Program-made: the position numbers and the translations under genes
NCBI GenBank assembly: GCA_934183255.1
Contig: CAKPSD010000001.1
Coordinates: forward strand, 62,001-126,000
Length of the DNA stretch: 64,000 nucleotides
Direction: 5' to 3'
DNA from: an uncultured Bacilli bacterium
GTDB taxonomy: Bacteria; Bacillota_I; Bacilli_A; RFN20; DUOF01
The notes under the pieces: model-generated
Database searches by the model: none
What the model saw: only the letters and a program-made list of their open reading frames with translations
Told to the model about the DNA's origin: nothing
Part shown: positions 25,743 through 34,282 of the stretch, in pieces
Layout of the letters: the number at the start of each line of letters is the position of its first letter
Numbering within the stretch: the first letter of the stretch is position 1

Positions 25743-25916
25743 AATTAGGTAAATTTATTAACTATTTTTTGTAAATTTTAATTAATTATTTTTATTAATG
25801 TTTATAAAATGTGCTTTAATAGGCTATTATTAATATTTTTGAATATTAAAATTAATGCTTTTTTATTCTTTATGTTATTATATGAATATAGAAATTTTCT
25901 TATAGGGGGAATAATA

Positions 25917-28463
25917 ATGAAATTAAATAAAGTGTTAAAAACTAGTTTAGCTATAGCTTTGGTGTTTGGAAGTGCTACTGTTATTGCTGGATGTGATAAA
26001 GATAATAATACCTCTGAAAAAGAAGAAAGCAAACAATATAAAATTTATAAATTAGCAGTTGAAGGCGGATTTGAAGGAACATATGAAGAATGGCTTGTTT
26101 CTATTAAAGGTGATAAAGGTGAAACAGGTGAAAAGGGTGAAACTGGTGATAAAGGGGAAAAAGGCAATGATGGAGCTACTTGGTTGACTGGAACTTCTGA
26201 CCCTTTAACTACCATTGGTAAAGATGGAGATTTTTATTATAATAGTGTTTCAATGAAAATCTTTAATAAAAAAGCAGGAACTTGGGTTTTAATTTCTATT
26301 ATTGAAAAAGGTGATAATGGTTTAAATGGATTAAATGGTAGAGAAGTAGAATTTAATGTTTCAGCTACACATATTCAATGGAGATATAAAACAGATGATG
26401 CTTCAGATACATGGAAAGATTTAATTGCTTTATCATTAATAAAAGGAGAAAATGGCACTGATGGATTAAATGGTGCTACATGGTTATATGGAAATACTAT
26501 ACCTACTAATGAAACTGAAGCTAAAGTGGGAGACTTTTATTTAAATACAGAAACTTATGATGTGTATGTTAAAAAAACTGATTTAACTTGGTCTATTGTT
26601 TGTAATTTAAAAGGTGCAACTGGTAGTAAAGGAGAAACAGGAAATAATGGAAAAGATGGTTCCAAATGGTTATCTGGGTCTACAGATCCTACAGAAAGTA
26701 CTATTGCAAATGTAGGTGATTTTTATTTGAATGTAACTACTTCAGATGTATTTGTAAAGAATTCTTCTGAAGAATGGGTAAAATTATGTAATATTAAGGG
26801 AAGTAAAGGAGAAAATGGTGAAAAAGGAGAAAAAGGAGATACTGGTAATAATGGATTAGATGGCGCTCCTGGTATAGATGGTAGAGAAGTAGAGTTTAAT
26901 GTATCAACTACTCATATTCAATGGAGATATGTTGGTGAAGATGAATGGAAAGATTTAGTAGCATTATCTTCATTAAAAGGACAGGATGGAGAAAATGGAG
27001 TATATGTTACTGATGTAAAAGTAGAAGCAGATAAGTGGGGCATCAATACAACTTATACATTTACTTTATCTGATGGTAATACTATTACTAAAGAAGTAAA
27101 AAACATGATTATGGAAGGCGTTTATTATTCATGTTCTAATGAAAGTGACTTTAAAGAGTTATTAAAATTAGGAATTACTAAAATTCGTTTATCTAATAGT
27201 TTTCCTGTAACTGGTAGTCGTTTAGCAGTTCTAGAAAAAGAAAATATGGTTGTAGATTTGAATGGTTATGCAATTTATCCAGCATTTGGAAGCAAACTTA
27301 ATGATATATTTAGTGCACAAAGCAATAGTAAAGATTTTAATGTTAATATAACAATAAAAAATGGTAGGATAGGCGCTTATGTATATGATGAAAATTCATA
27401 TAGTAATGCTGCTATTACAGTATTTGGTGGTGGATATAAAAACGATGAAATTGCATATGGAGAGTTAACTCTTAATCTTGAAAATGTAGAAGCTTATGGT
27501 ACTGTATATGGTATATCTGCTAATGCAACTTGGTATAACGCTAAAATTAATGCAACTAATTCTAAATTTATAGCTAATTACTACAATGAAAATATTACTG
27601 AAGATGATTTTAAGGGAAATGTGTCTGATGAAAATAAAAAATTAGGTGCAGGTGCATATTTGCCAGCTTATAATGTTAATAATTTTATTAATTGTGAATT
27701 TGAAGGACCAACTGGAGCATATGTAAAAGGTGGTACCACTAACTTCACAAATTCCACATTCACTGGTAAAGGCCAAAAATTAGATCCTGTGAATTATATT
27801 GGTGGTTTTTACCCAACTGGTTCTGCGTTAGTAGTTGAGGCATTAGGTGGTTATCCTACTCCTGTAACTGTTAATATTAATGGTGGTAAATTTGTTAGTG
27901 ATCATAATAAATTGTTAGAAAAAATTAATAATTTAGGTGAAGATGATTTAATTATTAATGGTGAAGATAGTGTTATTGTTCCTAATGGGACTTATACAGT
28001 AAGTACTGGTGATGGTTTATTAGAAATTATGATAAATGAGGGAAGTATTACTACTAATAATGAAAACATTAGAATAAACTCATACAAAGTATTAGAGAAT
28101 GGAAGTATTGATGTAGATATAATTGCTTATGATAGTGGTAGTGCTACATGGAATAATTTTACAAATAATTACATTTTGTTTGAAAATAATAATCTTGTTA
28201 GTGCTGATTTGTTGCAAGAAATATATGGAACTTATACTAATTTTTATTTAAATGAAGGTGTTTTAACTAATGATTCATTAAAGTTAAATATGAATGGCAC
28301 TTATAAATTACATTTAAAGGAAAATGATTTAAATGAAGAAGGATCATTTAATGTTGTAAAAATGACAAGCACTGAATATGAGATAAATTTAATTACTAGT
28401 AATGGAGAAGTAACAAGAACTATTATAATTAATGCATATACAAGCTCATTTGCATTACAATAA
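25917..28463 (+). CDS. Surface lipoprotein with collagen-like repeats and a beta-helix-like domain
   Basis: The 848-residue protein has a lipoprotein signal peptide with lipobox TVIAGC (Cys26), so it should be anchored to the outer face of the membrane. From residue 60 it alternates collagen-like G-x-y stretches (GDKGETGEKGETGDKGEKG and others) with two kinds of repeated module. One is GATWL...GDFYLN, three copies; the other is GREVEFNVS-THIQWRY, two copies. The second half (from about residue 400) has asparagine-rich strands such as NFINCEFEGPTGAYVKGGTTN, resembling a right-handed beta helix. ATG 25917 follows AGGGGGA. A role in adhesion or surface display is likely but not shown. Confidence 0.85.
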   Translation: MKLNKVLKTSLAIALVFGSATVIAGCDKDNNTSEKEESKQYKIYKLAVEGGFEGTYEEWLVSIKGDKGETGEKGETGDKGEKGNDGATWLTGTSDPLTTIGKDGDFYYNSVSMKIFNKKAGTWVLISIIEKGDNGLNGLNGREVEFNVSATHIQWRYKTDDASDTWKDLIALSLIKGENGTDGLNGATWLYGNTIPTNETEAKVGDFYLNTETYDVYVKKTDLTWSIVCNLKGATGSKGETGNNGKDGSKWLSGSTDPTESTIANVGDFYLNVTTSDVFVKNSSEEWVKLCNIKGSKGENGEKGEKGDTGNNGLDGAPGIDGREVEFNVSTTHIQWRYVGEDEWKDLVALSSLKGQDGENGVYVTDVKVEADKWGINTTYTFTLSDGNTITKEVKNMIMEGVYYSCSNESDFKELLKLGITKIRLSNSFPVTGSRLAVLEKENMVVDLNGYAIYPAFGSKLNDIFSAQSNSKDFNVNITIKNGRIGAYVYDENSYSNAAITVFGGGYKNDEIAYGELTLNLENVEAYGTVYGISANATWYNAKINATNSKFIANYYNENITEDDFKGNVSDENKKLGAGAYLPAYNVNNFINCEFEGPTGAYVKGGTTNFTNSTFTGKGQKLDPVNYIGGFYPTGSALVVEALGGYPTPVTVNINGGKFVSDHNKLLEKINNLGEDDLIINGEDSVIVPNGTYTVSTGDGLLEIMINEGSITTNNENIRINSYKVLENGSIDVDIIAYDSGSATWNNFTNNYILFENNNLVSADLLQEIYGTYTNFYLNEGVLTNDSLKLNMNGTYKLHLKENDLNEEGSFNVVKMTSTEYEINLITSNGEVTRTIIINAYTSSFALQ
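26101..27000 (+). repeat. Collagen-like and modular repeat region in the lipoprotein gene
   Basis: Three GATWL/GDFY modules begin near 26172, 26472 and 26658, and two GREVEFNVS modules near 26338 and 26880. Gly-x-y linkers separate them. The copies differ at many third positions, so the array is old or diversifying. Confidence 0.8.
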
Positions 28464-28469
28464 ATATAA

Positions 28470-28508
28470 AAAAGAGATTCATTATTACAAGTGAATTTCT
28501 TTTATTTT
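28470..28508 (+). terminator. Terminator after the lipoprotein gene
   Basis: AAAGAGATTCA and TGAATTTCTTT pair with one G-T, followed by a T-rich stretch. Confidence 0.7.
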
Positions 28509-28631
28509 ACATTAGTGTTTAGTTTAATTTGCACTTATCTATATAGAAAAATTGGTAATGTTTATACAGGAGCATTTGTTGTAGCTATTCTCGCTTGCTG
28601 GATCATTACTTGTGGAAGTGCAATGTTATAA
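28502..28631 (+). pseudogene. Remnant of a membrane protein C-terminus
   Basis: A frame without a start codon encodes a hydrophobic, protein-like tail: FSLICTYLYRKIGNVYTG, then AFVVAILACWIITCGSAML and a stop. It has its own good terminator downstream. It resembles the last two transmembrane helices of a larger membrane enzyme whose 5' part is gone. It occupies most of the 333-base gap between the lipoprotein and hrcA. Chance translation of A/T-rich DNA is the alternative, but the composition (Gly, Trp, Cys, Ala) argues against this. Confidence 0.5.
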
Positions 28632-28658
28632 TATATTTATATATTAATTTGTGCATAG

Positions 28659-28690
28659 AGAACTGTAATTTGCGTTACAGTTCTTTTTTT
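28659..28690 (+). terminator. Strong terminator upstream of the heat-shock operon
   Basis: AGAACTGTAA / TTACAGTTCT perfect stem, loop TTTGCG, followed by T7. It insulates hrcA from upstream transcription. Confidence 0.88.
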
Positions 28691-28710
28691 ATAAAAAAAT
28701 TTTTTAAAAA

Positions 28711-28737
28711 TTAGCAATATTTTGTTGACAGTGCTAA
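28711..28737 (+). promoter_or_regulatory. Upstream CIRCE-like operator (imperfect)
   Basis: TTAGCAATA, nine bases, CAGTGCTAA. The outer six bases of each arm match the CIRCE consensus TTAGCACTC-N9-GAGTGCTAA. It overlaps the -35 box TTGACA of the hrcA promoter. Confidence 0.7.
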
Positions 28738-28752
28738 AAAAGAGTGTATACT
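28725..28752 (+). promoter_or_regulatory. Sigma-A promoter of hrcA-grpE-dnaK-dnaJ
   Basis: TTGACA at 28725-28730 and TATACT at 28747-28752 with a 16-base spacer, lying between and within the two CIRCE elements. Confidence 0.8.
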
Positions 28753-28756
28753 ATAA

Positions 28757-28783
28757 TTAGCACCAAAAGAAAACGAGTGCTAA
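28757..28783 (+). promoter_or_regulatory. CIRCE operator bound by HrcA
   Basis: TTAGCACCA, nine bases, GAGTGCTAA, close to consensus with two changed bases in the left arm. It lies at the transcription start, where HrcA binding blocks the operon until heat shock. Confidence 0.92.
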
Positions 28784-28796
28784 AAGAGGTGAGATT

Positions 28797-29825
28797 TTGG
28801 AAAATCTTAGCAGAAAAGAAATGATTCTTAAATATATAGTAGAATTGTTTGTTAAAACCGCTCAACCTGTTGGTTCTCAATATTTAATAGAACAATACAA
28901 TTTAAGTTATTCTAGTGCCACTATCAGAAATGATATGATGGAACTTGAAAATATGGGTATGCTTGAAAAAACACATACATCAAGTGGTAGAGTTCCTAGT
29001 GCTAAAGGATATCGTTATTATATTGATCATTTAAGAGATGATAACTTAAATGAAGATAAACTATTTAAACTTAAAACGGTATTAAATGATAAGTCAACTC
29101 AAGTAAGTGATGTACTTAGACATAGTTGTGCTATTTTGAGTGAGATGACATCTCTTACATCTATTATGTTAGGACCCGACGAGCTTGGAGAAATGTTAGC
29201 TAAGATACAACTTATTCCAATTAGCAATAATAGTGCAGTATGTGTACTTATTACTAGTAATGGTCATGTAGAACATAAAACATTCAATATACCTAATGGA
29301 GTTAATCCTGATGATGTAGAAAAATGTGTTGAAATTCTTAATGAGAGATTAAAAGGTACACCTTTATATGGATTAGTAGAAAAGATGATTGCACTTAAAC
29401 CTGTTTTATCATTACATATAGAAAAATATGAATTATTGATTGATGCTTTTGTAAGTATGTTTAATCAAATGAGCGATTCAAGCAAAGTTAATGCTTGGGG
29501 AACTTCAAATTTGTTTGAGCAACCTGAATATGCTAACAATATTGATAAACTTAAAAAAATGGTTAAACTTATTGAAAGTAACAATGTATGGAAATTTATA
29601 TTAAATAGTGATGATAATAAAAAAATCAATGTTCAAATTGGTGTTAATGATGAATTAGATGATATTAGTGTTGTAAGTGTTGATGTTAATGTAAAAGGCC
29701 AAGAAGGTGCAAAAATTGCTCTTGTTGGACCAACTAGAATGGATTATGCTAAAGTAATTGGAGTTATGGAATTCTTAGTTGAGCAACTAAAACTTACATA
29801 TGGTGATGATGAGGAGGATGAGTAA
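28797..29825 (+). CDS. hrcA: Heat-inducible transcription repressor HrcA
   Basis: The 342-residue protein has the N-terminal winged helix (ILKYIVELFVKTAQPVGSQY, SSATIRNDMMELENMGMLEK, HTSSGRVPSAKGYRYYID), then the GAF-like inserted region, ending with VIGVMEFLVEQLKLTY. It represses the operon through CIRCE and is kept active by GroEL in other Firmicutes. The start is TTG 28797 with Shine-Dalgarno AGAGGTGAG. The stop overlaps the grpE start by one base. Confidence 0.96.
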   Translation: MENLSRKEMILKYIVELFVKTAQPVGSQYLIEQYNLSYSSATIRNDMMELENMGMLEKTHTSSGRVPSAKGYRYYIDHLRDDNLNEDKLFKLKTVLNDKSTQVSDVLRHSCAILSEMTSLTSIMLGPDELGEMLAKIQLIPISNNSAVCVLITSNGHVEHKTFNIPNGVNPDDVEKCVEILNERLKGTPLYGLVEKMIALKPVLSLHIEKYELLIDAFVSMFNQMSDSSKVNAWGTSNLFEQPEYANNIDKLKKMVKLIESNNVWKFILNSDDNKKINVQIGVNDELDDISVVSVDVNVKGQEGAKIALVGPTRMDYAKVIGVMEFLVEQLKLTYGDDEEDE

Positions 29826-30448
29826 TGGAAGAAGAATTAAATGAAGAAGTTAATTATTCTGAAGTAGAATCAAGTAAAAAAGATAAGAAAAAAGATAAAA
29901 AATTATCTAAAGAAGAAAGAAAAATTATGGAACTTGAGGATAAAGTAAGTGAGTTAAATGAAAAATATTTATATGCATTAGCTCAAATGAAAGATCTTCA
30001 TAAAACATATGAAAAAGAAAATGCAATTTCTGTTAAATATGTTACTCATGATTTAATGCTTGAGTTACTTCCTATAGTTGATGTATTTAGTTTTGTTTTG
30101 GATAATCCAAATATTCCTGATGTAGTTAGTGGCTACTTTAAAGGATTTGAACTTGTATTTAATCAGTTCAAGGAGATGATGGAAAGGCATAAAGTAGTTG
30201 AAATTGATTGTAAAGTTGGTGACAAGTTTGATCATAATATCCACAATGCTGTAGAAAAGATAGATACAGATGTTGAGGAAAACAATGATAAAATTTGTGA
30301 GTTATTACTGAAAGGTTATAAAATTGGGGACAAGGTTTTAAGACCTACTTCAGTAAAGGTATATAGTTATGTTAAAAAAGAAAATATTGAACAAAAAGAA
30401 AATTCAAGTGCCACAAGTGAAAATAGTGAAGAAGATAAGGGGGAATAA
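29825..30448 (+). CDS. grpE: GrpE nucleotide exchange factor
   Basis: The 207-residue protein has a charged N-terminal tail, a long helix (KIMELEDKVSELNEKYLYAL) and the beta-wing head (GDKFDHNIHNAVEKIDTD, LLKGYKIGDKVLRPTSVKVY). It releases ADP from DnaK. Translation is coupled to hrcA (TAATG overlap, GAGGAGG upstream). The C-terminal tail is longer than usual and acidic. Confidence 0.95.
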   Translation: MEEELNEEVNYSEVESSKKDKKKDKKLSKEERKIMELEDKVSELNEKYLYALAQMKDLHKTYEKENAISVKYVTHDLMLELLPIVDVFSFVLDNPNIPDVVSGYFKGFELVFNQFKEMMERHKVVEIDCKVGDKFDHNIHNAVEKIDTDVEENNDKICELLLKGYKIGDKVLRPTSVKVYSYVKKENIEQKENSSATSENSEEDKGE

Positions 30449-30451
30449 ACT

Positions 30452-32293
30452 ATGGCAAAAGAAATTATTATTGGTATCGATTTAGGAACAACAAATTCTG
30501 TTGTTTCATATTTACAAGCAGATGGTAAATGGAAAGTAATTCCTAACCCAGAGGGTAAGAATACTACTGCTTCAGTTGTTGCTTTTAAGAGTAATGGTGA
30601 AGAAGTTGTTGGTGATGGTGCTAAAAGACAAAGCGTTACTAACCCAGATACAGTAAGCTCAATAAAGAGAAAAATGGGAACTAACGAGAAAGTACACATT
30701 TCTTGTTTAAATAAAGATTTTACTCCACAAGAAGTAAGTGCTAAAATCTTGTCATATATGAAGAAGTATGCTGAAGAAAACTTAGGTCAACCTGTTAAAA
30801 AAGCTGTTATAACTGTTCCTGCTTACTTTAATGATGCTCAAAGACAAGCTACTAAAGATGCTGGACAAATTGCTGGACTAGAAGTAGTTAGAATTATTAA
30901 TGAACCTACAGCTGCTGCACTTGCATATGGTATGGAAAACAAAAAAGATGAAACAGTATTAGTATATGATTTAGGTGGAGGTACATTTGATGTATCTGTA
31001 CTAGAAATTGGTGATGGTACTTTTGAAGTTATTTCTACTGCTGGTGATAACAGGCTAGGTGGAGATGACTGGGATGAAGTATTAGTTAACTACATTTCAG
31101 ATGAAGTTAAAAAGCAATATAATGTTGATTTAACTAAAGATAAAATGGCTATGCAAAGATTAAAAGATGCAGCAGAAAAAGCTAAGATTGATTTAAGTGG
31201 TATGTTACAAACTACTATTATGTTACCATTCATTTCAATGACTCCAACAGGACCTATTAACTTTGAAACAACATTAACAAGAGCTAAATTCCAAGAAATG
31301 ACTAGACATTTACTAGAAAGAACAGAAGCTCCTGTAAAACAAGCTTTAAAAGATGCTAAGATTGATGCTAGCAAGATTGATGAAGTATTATTGGTCGGTG
31401 GTTCTACAAGAATGCCTGCTGTATATGATATGGTTAAATCTTTACTAGGTAAAGAACCTAATAAATCAGTAAACCCTGATGAAGCTGTAGCTATCGGTGC
31501 TGCTGTTCAAGGTGCTATTATTGCTGGTGATGTTACAGATGTATTATTACTTGATGTTACACCATTATCACTTGGTATTGAAACATTAGGTGGAGTTATG
31601 ACTGTATTAATTCCAAGAAATACAACTATCCCAGTAACTAAATCACAAACATTCTCTACTGCTGAAGATAATCAACCAGCTGTTGATATCGTTGTATTCC
31701 AAGGTGAAAGACCAATGGCTAGAGATAACAAGATGTTAGGACATTTCAAACTAGATGGCATTAGACCTGCTAGACGTGGTGAACCAAGAATCGAAGTAAG
31801 TTTTAATATTGATGCTAATGGTATTGTTAATGTTAAAGCTAAAGATTTAGATACTAACAAGGAACAATCTATTACAATTCAAGGTAATAGCGGATTATCT
31901 AAAGAAGATATCGAAAGAATGGTTAAAGAGGCTGAATTAAATAAGGAAGCTGATGAAAAGAGAAAAGAAGAAATAGAACTTCGTAATAAAGCAGAACAAT
32001 ATATTAGTTCAATCGATCGTGGTCTTGAAGAACAAAAAGATAAGATTGACGCTAATCAAAGAGAACAAACTGAAAAATTAAGAGATGAATTAAAGAAAGC
32101 ATTAGAAACTAATGACTATGAAACTCTTAAAAATAAGATTGGTGAATTAGAACAAGCTGCTGCTATGATGTCTCAATATGCTAACCAAGCAAGTAATGCA
32201 TCAACTACTGATACTACAGAAAATACAACAACTACTGAATCTACAAACAATAATGATAAAGATGTAGTAGATGTTGATTATACTGAAAAATAA
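30452..32293 (+). CDS. dnaK: Chaperone DnaK (Hsp70)
   Basis: The 613-residue chaperone has phosphate loops IGIDLGTTNSVVSY and VYDLGGGTFDVSV, the connect motif VLLVGGSTRMPAV, linker DVLLLDVTPLSLGIETLGG, and a substrate-binding domain ending in a Thr/Asn-rich tail and acidic VDVDYTEK. It folds and protects proteins with DnaJ and GrpE. Codon use shifts toward C-ending codons relative to neighbours, consistent with high expression. Confidence 0.99.
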   Translation: MAKEIIIGIDLGTTNSVVSYLQADGKWKVIPNPEGKNTTASVVAFKSNGEEVVGDGAKRQSVTNPDTVSSIKRKMGTNEKVHISCLNKDFTPQEVSAKILSYMKKYAEENLGQPVKKAVITVPAYFNDAQRQATKDAGQIAGLEVVRIINEPTAAALAYGMENKKDETVLVYDLGGGTFDVSVLEIGDGTFEVISTAGDNRLGGDDWDEVLVNYISDEVKKQYNVDLTKDKMAMQRLKDAAEKAKIDLSGMLQTTIMLPFISMTPTGPINFETTLTRAKFQEMTRHLLERTEAPVKQALKDAKIDASKIDEVLLVGGSTRMPAVYDMVKSLLGKEPNKSVNPDEAVAIGAAVQGAIIAGDVTDVLLLDVTPLSLGIETLGGVMTVLIPRNTTIPVTKSQTFSTAEDNQPAVDIVVFQGERPMARDNKMLGHFKLDGIRPARRGEPRIEVSFNIDANGIVNVKAKDLDTNKEQSITIQGNSGLSKEDIERMVKEAELNKEADEKRKEEIELRNKAEQYISSIDRGLEEQKDKIDANQREQTEKLRDELKKALETNDYETLKNKIGELEQAAAMMSQYANQASNASTTDTTENTTTTESTNNNDKDVVDVDYTEK

Positions 32294-32300
32294 TAAAGTT

Positions 32301-32320
32301 TAAGGGCTCAAAAGCCCTTA
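32301..32320 (+). other. Intergenic hairpin between dnaK and dnaJ
   Basis: TAAGGGCT / AGCCCTTA, a perfect 8-bp stem with a CAAA loop and no T-tract. It is more likely an mRNA stabiliser or processing site than a terminator, and could set the DnaK:DnaJ ratio. Confidence 0.6.
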
Positions 32321-32344
32321 TGCTTATGTATGGAGGGTAAATAA

Positions 32345-33472
32345 ATGGCTGAAAAAAGAGATTATTATGAAGTGCTAGGTGTTAGTAAAGATGCTGATGC
32401 TGATACTATAAAAAAGGCTTATAGAACACTTGCTAAAAAATACCATCCTGATATTAACAAATCACCTGATGCACCTGAAAAATTTAAAGAAGTACAGGAA
32501 GCTTATGAAGTATTAAGCGATGAAACTAAGAAAAACTTATATGATAGATATGGTCATGCAGGAGTAGATCCTAATGCTAGTTCTAACATGGGTGGAGGCT
32601 TTGGTGGCTTTAACTTTAATGGCTTTGATGTGGGTGATATCTTCTCTTCTTTCTTTGGTGGAAATTCTAGACAAGCTAGAAGTAATGGTCCAATGCAAGG
32701 TGAGGATAAATACTTACGCATGGAAATAAGTTTCTTAGAGGCTGCTTTTGGTGTAAAGAAGGTTATTTCATTAACAGTAGATGAAAAATGTGTTTCTTGT
32801 AAAGGAACTGGTGCTAAAGATGGTACAGAATTAGAAACATGTTCTTCATGTCATGGTACTGGTACTGTTAGAACACAACAAAAAACAATGTTTGGTACAT
32901 TTGAATCAACCACAACTTGTCCTTATTGTAAAGGTAAAGGCAAAACTATTAAAACTAAATGTCCTGATTGTAAAGGTGATGGATACATTCGTAAGAAAGT
33001 TAATGTTGATATAAATGTTCCAGCTGGTATACAAAGTGGTCAACAACTTAGAATATCTGGTAAGGGAGAAAAAGGCATTAATGGAGGGCCTAATGGTGAC
33101 TTATATGTAGAAATAGTAGTAGCTAAACATAAATATTTTGAAAGACAAAATAATGATGTTTATGTAAATGTTCCTATTTCTTATGTAGATGCTGCTTTAG
33201 GATGCAAAATAGATGTTCCTACAATTCATGGTGATGTAAAAGTGGAAGTACCTGCTGGTATTCAAAATGGTCAAAAATTGCGTATTAAAGGAAAAGGTAT
33301 TAAAGATTTAAGAAGTACTAATATGGGTGATGAATATATCATTCTTGATATACAAGTTCCATCTAAATTAAGTAAAGATGAAAAAGATTTGTATATGAAA
33401 TTAAAAGATCTCCAAGAAAAACAAGGAGAATCAATTTTTGAAAAGTTTAAAAAAGCTTTTAAGAGTAAATAA
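32345..33472 (+). CDS. dnaJ: Chaperone protein DnaJ (Hsp40)
   Basis: The 375-residue type I protein has a J domain with YHPD, a Gly/Phe-rich region (GGGFGGFNFNGF), four zinc repeats (CVSCKGTG, CSSCHGTG, CPYCKGKG, CPDCKGDG) and the C-terminal peptide-binding domains. It delivers substrates to DnaK and stimulates its ATPase. It is last in the HrcA-controlled operon and precedes a strong terminator. Confidence 0.98.
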   Translation: MAEKRDYYEVLGVSKDADADTIKKAYRTLAKKYHPDINKSPDAPEKFKEVQEAYEVLSDETKKNLYDRYGHAGVDPNASSNMGGGFGGFNFNGFDVGDIFSSFFGGNSRQARSNGPMQGEDKYLRMEISFLEAAFGVKKVISLTVDEKCVSCKGTGAKDGTELETCSSCHGTGTVRTQQKTMFGTFESTTTCPYCKGKGKTIKTKCPDCKGDGYIRKKVNVDINVPAGIQSGQQLRISGKGEKGINGGPNGDLYVEIVVAKHKYFERQNNDVYVNVPISYVDAALGCKIDVPTIHGDVKVEVPAGIQNGQKLRIKGKGIKDLRSTNMGDEYIILDIQVPSKLSKDEKDLYMKLKDLQEKQGESIFEKFKKAFKSK

Positions 33473-33473
33473 A

Positions 33474-33517
33474 AAAGGCTCATATATAACAATGTAGTTA
33501 TATGTGAGCTTTTTTTT
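33474..33517. terminator. Bidirectional terminator between dnaJ and gtrA
   Basis: GCTCATATATAAC / GTTATATGTGAGC stem with A-run on the left and T8 on the right, placed between convergent genes. Confidence 0.9.
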
Positions 33518-33944
33518 AATTATTTATTTGTGATTTTTTAGAAGTATCAATACTGTTTTTAAATACATAGAATCTTTGATATAGATATTCAGTTATAAAG
33601 TTTATTAACATCATGATAATTTCAATTACTGTACCATTTAATCCTACCTTATTAACTAAATACATTTGGCCAAAGCAAACTGAAAGAGGAGTAAATATGA
33701 TATAATAAGCAATTACTTTTATCATTGCTGTTTTTACATTACTAGCACTTTTAAAAGTGTATTTTCTATTAAATGTAAAATTCCAAATTACGCTTAATGT
33801 TAAGGAAATTAAATAATTCATCCACCAAAAACTATTATTATGTTTAGTTATTAATTGCAATATTTCAAAAGATGATAATTGAATTAATCCTGCACTTATT
33901 GCAATTATAGTAAATTTTATTGTTCTTAAAAATTCCTTGTTCAT
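33516..33944 (-). CDS. GtrA family membrane protein
   Basis: The 142-residue protein has four transmembrane helices with the family marks FTIIAISAGLIQL, NYLISLTLSVIWNFTFNRKYTF and a C-terminal INFITEYLYQRFYVF. GtrA-like proteins are thought to help move polyprenyl-linked sugars. The start is the ATG at 33944 with Shine-Dalgarno AAGGGGT; a longer frame would read through the tRNA terminator. It lies downstream of tRNA-His on the same strand. Confidence 0.88.
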   Translation of the reverse strand: MNKEFLRTIKFTIIAISAGLIQLSSFEILQLITKHNNSFWWMNYLISLTLSVIWNFTFNRKYTFKSASNVKTAMIKVIAYYIIFTPLSVCFGQMYLVNKVGLNGTVIEIIMMLINFITEYLYQRFYVFKNSIDTSKKSQINN

Positions 33945-33960
33945 AAATATACCCCTTAAT

Positions 33961-33996
33961 AAAAAAAGCCTTAGATAAAGATAATCACAAGGCTTA
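33961..33996 (-). terminator. Terminator of the tRNA-His gene
   Basis: On the minus strand AAGCCTT / AAGGCTT is followed by T7. It lies just after the tRNA and before gtrA. Confidence 0.75.
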
Positions 33997-34007
33997 TGCA
34001 TTCAAAA

Positions 34008-34085
34008 TGGGGTGGAAGATGGGAATCGAACCCACGCAATGTCTGGTTCACAGCCAGATGTGTTAACCACTTCACCACATCCACC
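34008..34085 (-). tRNA. tRNA-His (anticodon GTG)
   Basis: The minus strand folds as a cloverleaf: D arm with AAGTGGTTAA, anticodon stem TCTGG / CCAGA with loop CTGTGAA (anticodon GTG), T arm GTGGGTTCGATTCCCAT, and encoded CCA. The extra 5' G opposite C73 marks it as tRNA-His. The acceptor stem has one T-T mismatch at the sixth pair. Confidence 0.96.
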
Positions 34086-34100
34086 ATGTAATGCTTTATA

Positions 34101-34129
34101 AGAATATCAAATAAATCGTAAAATATCAA
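34101..34129 (-). promoter_or_regulatory. Promoter of tRNA-His
   Basis: On the minus strand, TTGATA (34129-34124), 17 bases, TATTCT (34106-34101), about 16 bases before the tRNA. Confidence 0.6.
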
Positions 34130-34166
34130 TACTTATTTAACTTTTTATATTCCTTTTTCATTTTAT

Positions 34167-34195
34167 TTGCAATATTTTACTAAAGTGTGTATATT
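34167..34195 (+). promoter_or_regulatory. Promoter of the hisS transcript
   Basis: TTGCAA at 34167-34172 and TATATT at 34190-34195 with a 17-base spacer. The expected start is near 34202, almost at the Shine-Dalgarno of the leader peptide. Confidence 0.5.
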
Positions 34196-34217
34196 ATACA
34201 TGGAGGGGGAATTATAT

Positions 34218-34277
34218 ATGGAAAAAATATATAATTATAATTCTCATAAACTTAATAAAACGATACGACATCGTTAA
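34218..34277 (+). CDS. Possible hisS leader peptide (19 residues)
   Basis: A very strong Shine-Dalgarno GGAGGGGG precedes ATG 34218. The frame encodes MEKIYNYNSHKLNKTIRHR and stops at 34275-34277. It has two histidine and two arginine codons, all near or at the end. A small hairpin with a T5 run overlaps the last codons. The arrangement looks like a translated leader for attenuation of hisS, but the number of histidine codons is low, so this stays tentative. Together with the promoters it explains the 254 bases between tRNA-His and hisS. Confidence 0.45.
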   Translation: MEKIYNYNSHKLNKTIRHR

Positions 34278-34282
34278 TTTTT
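34259..34282 (+). terminator. Possible attenuator hairpin in the hisS leader
   Basis: AACGAT / ATCGTT stem with loop ACGAC, then AATTTTT. The stem is short and overlaps the end of the leader peptide frame. Confidence 0.4.

Noticed and set aside
26101..27000. CRISPR-like or transposon repeat in the lipoprotein region
   Set aside because: The repeats are in frame, diverged and code for Gly-x-y and module sequences; spacing and length are not those of a CRISPR array or an insertion sequence.
28753..28757. Alternative hrcA -10 box TATAAT
   Set aside because: Its spacing to TTGACA would be 21 bases; TATACT with 16 bases fits better.
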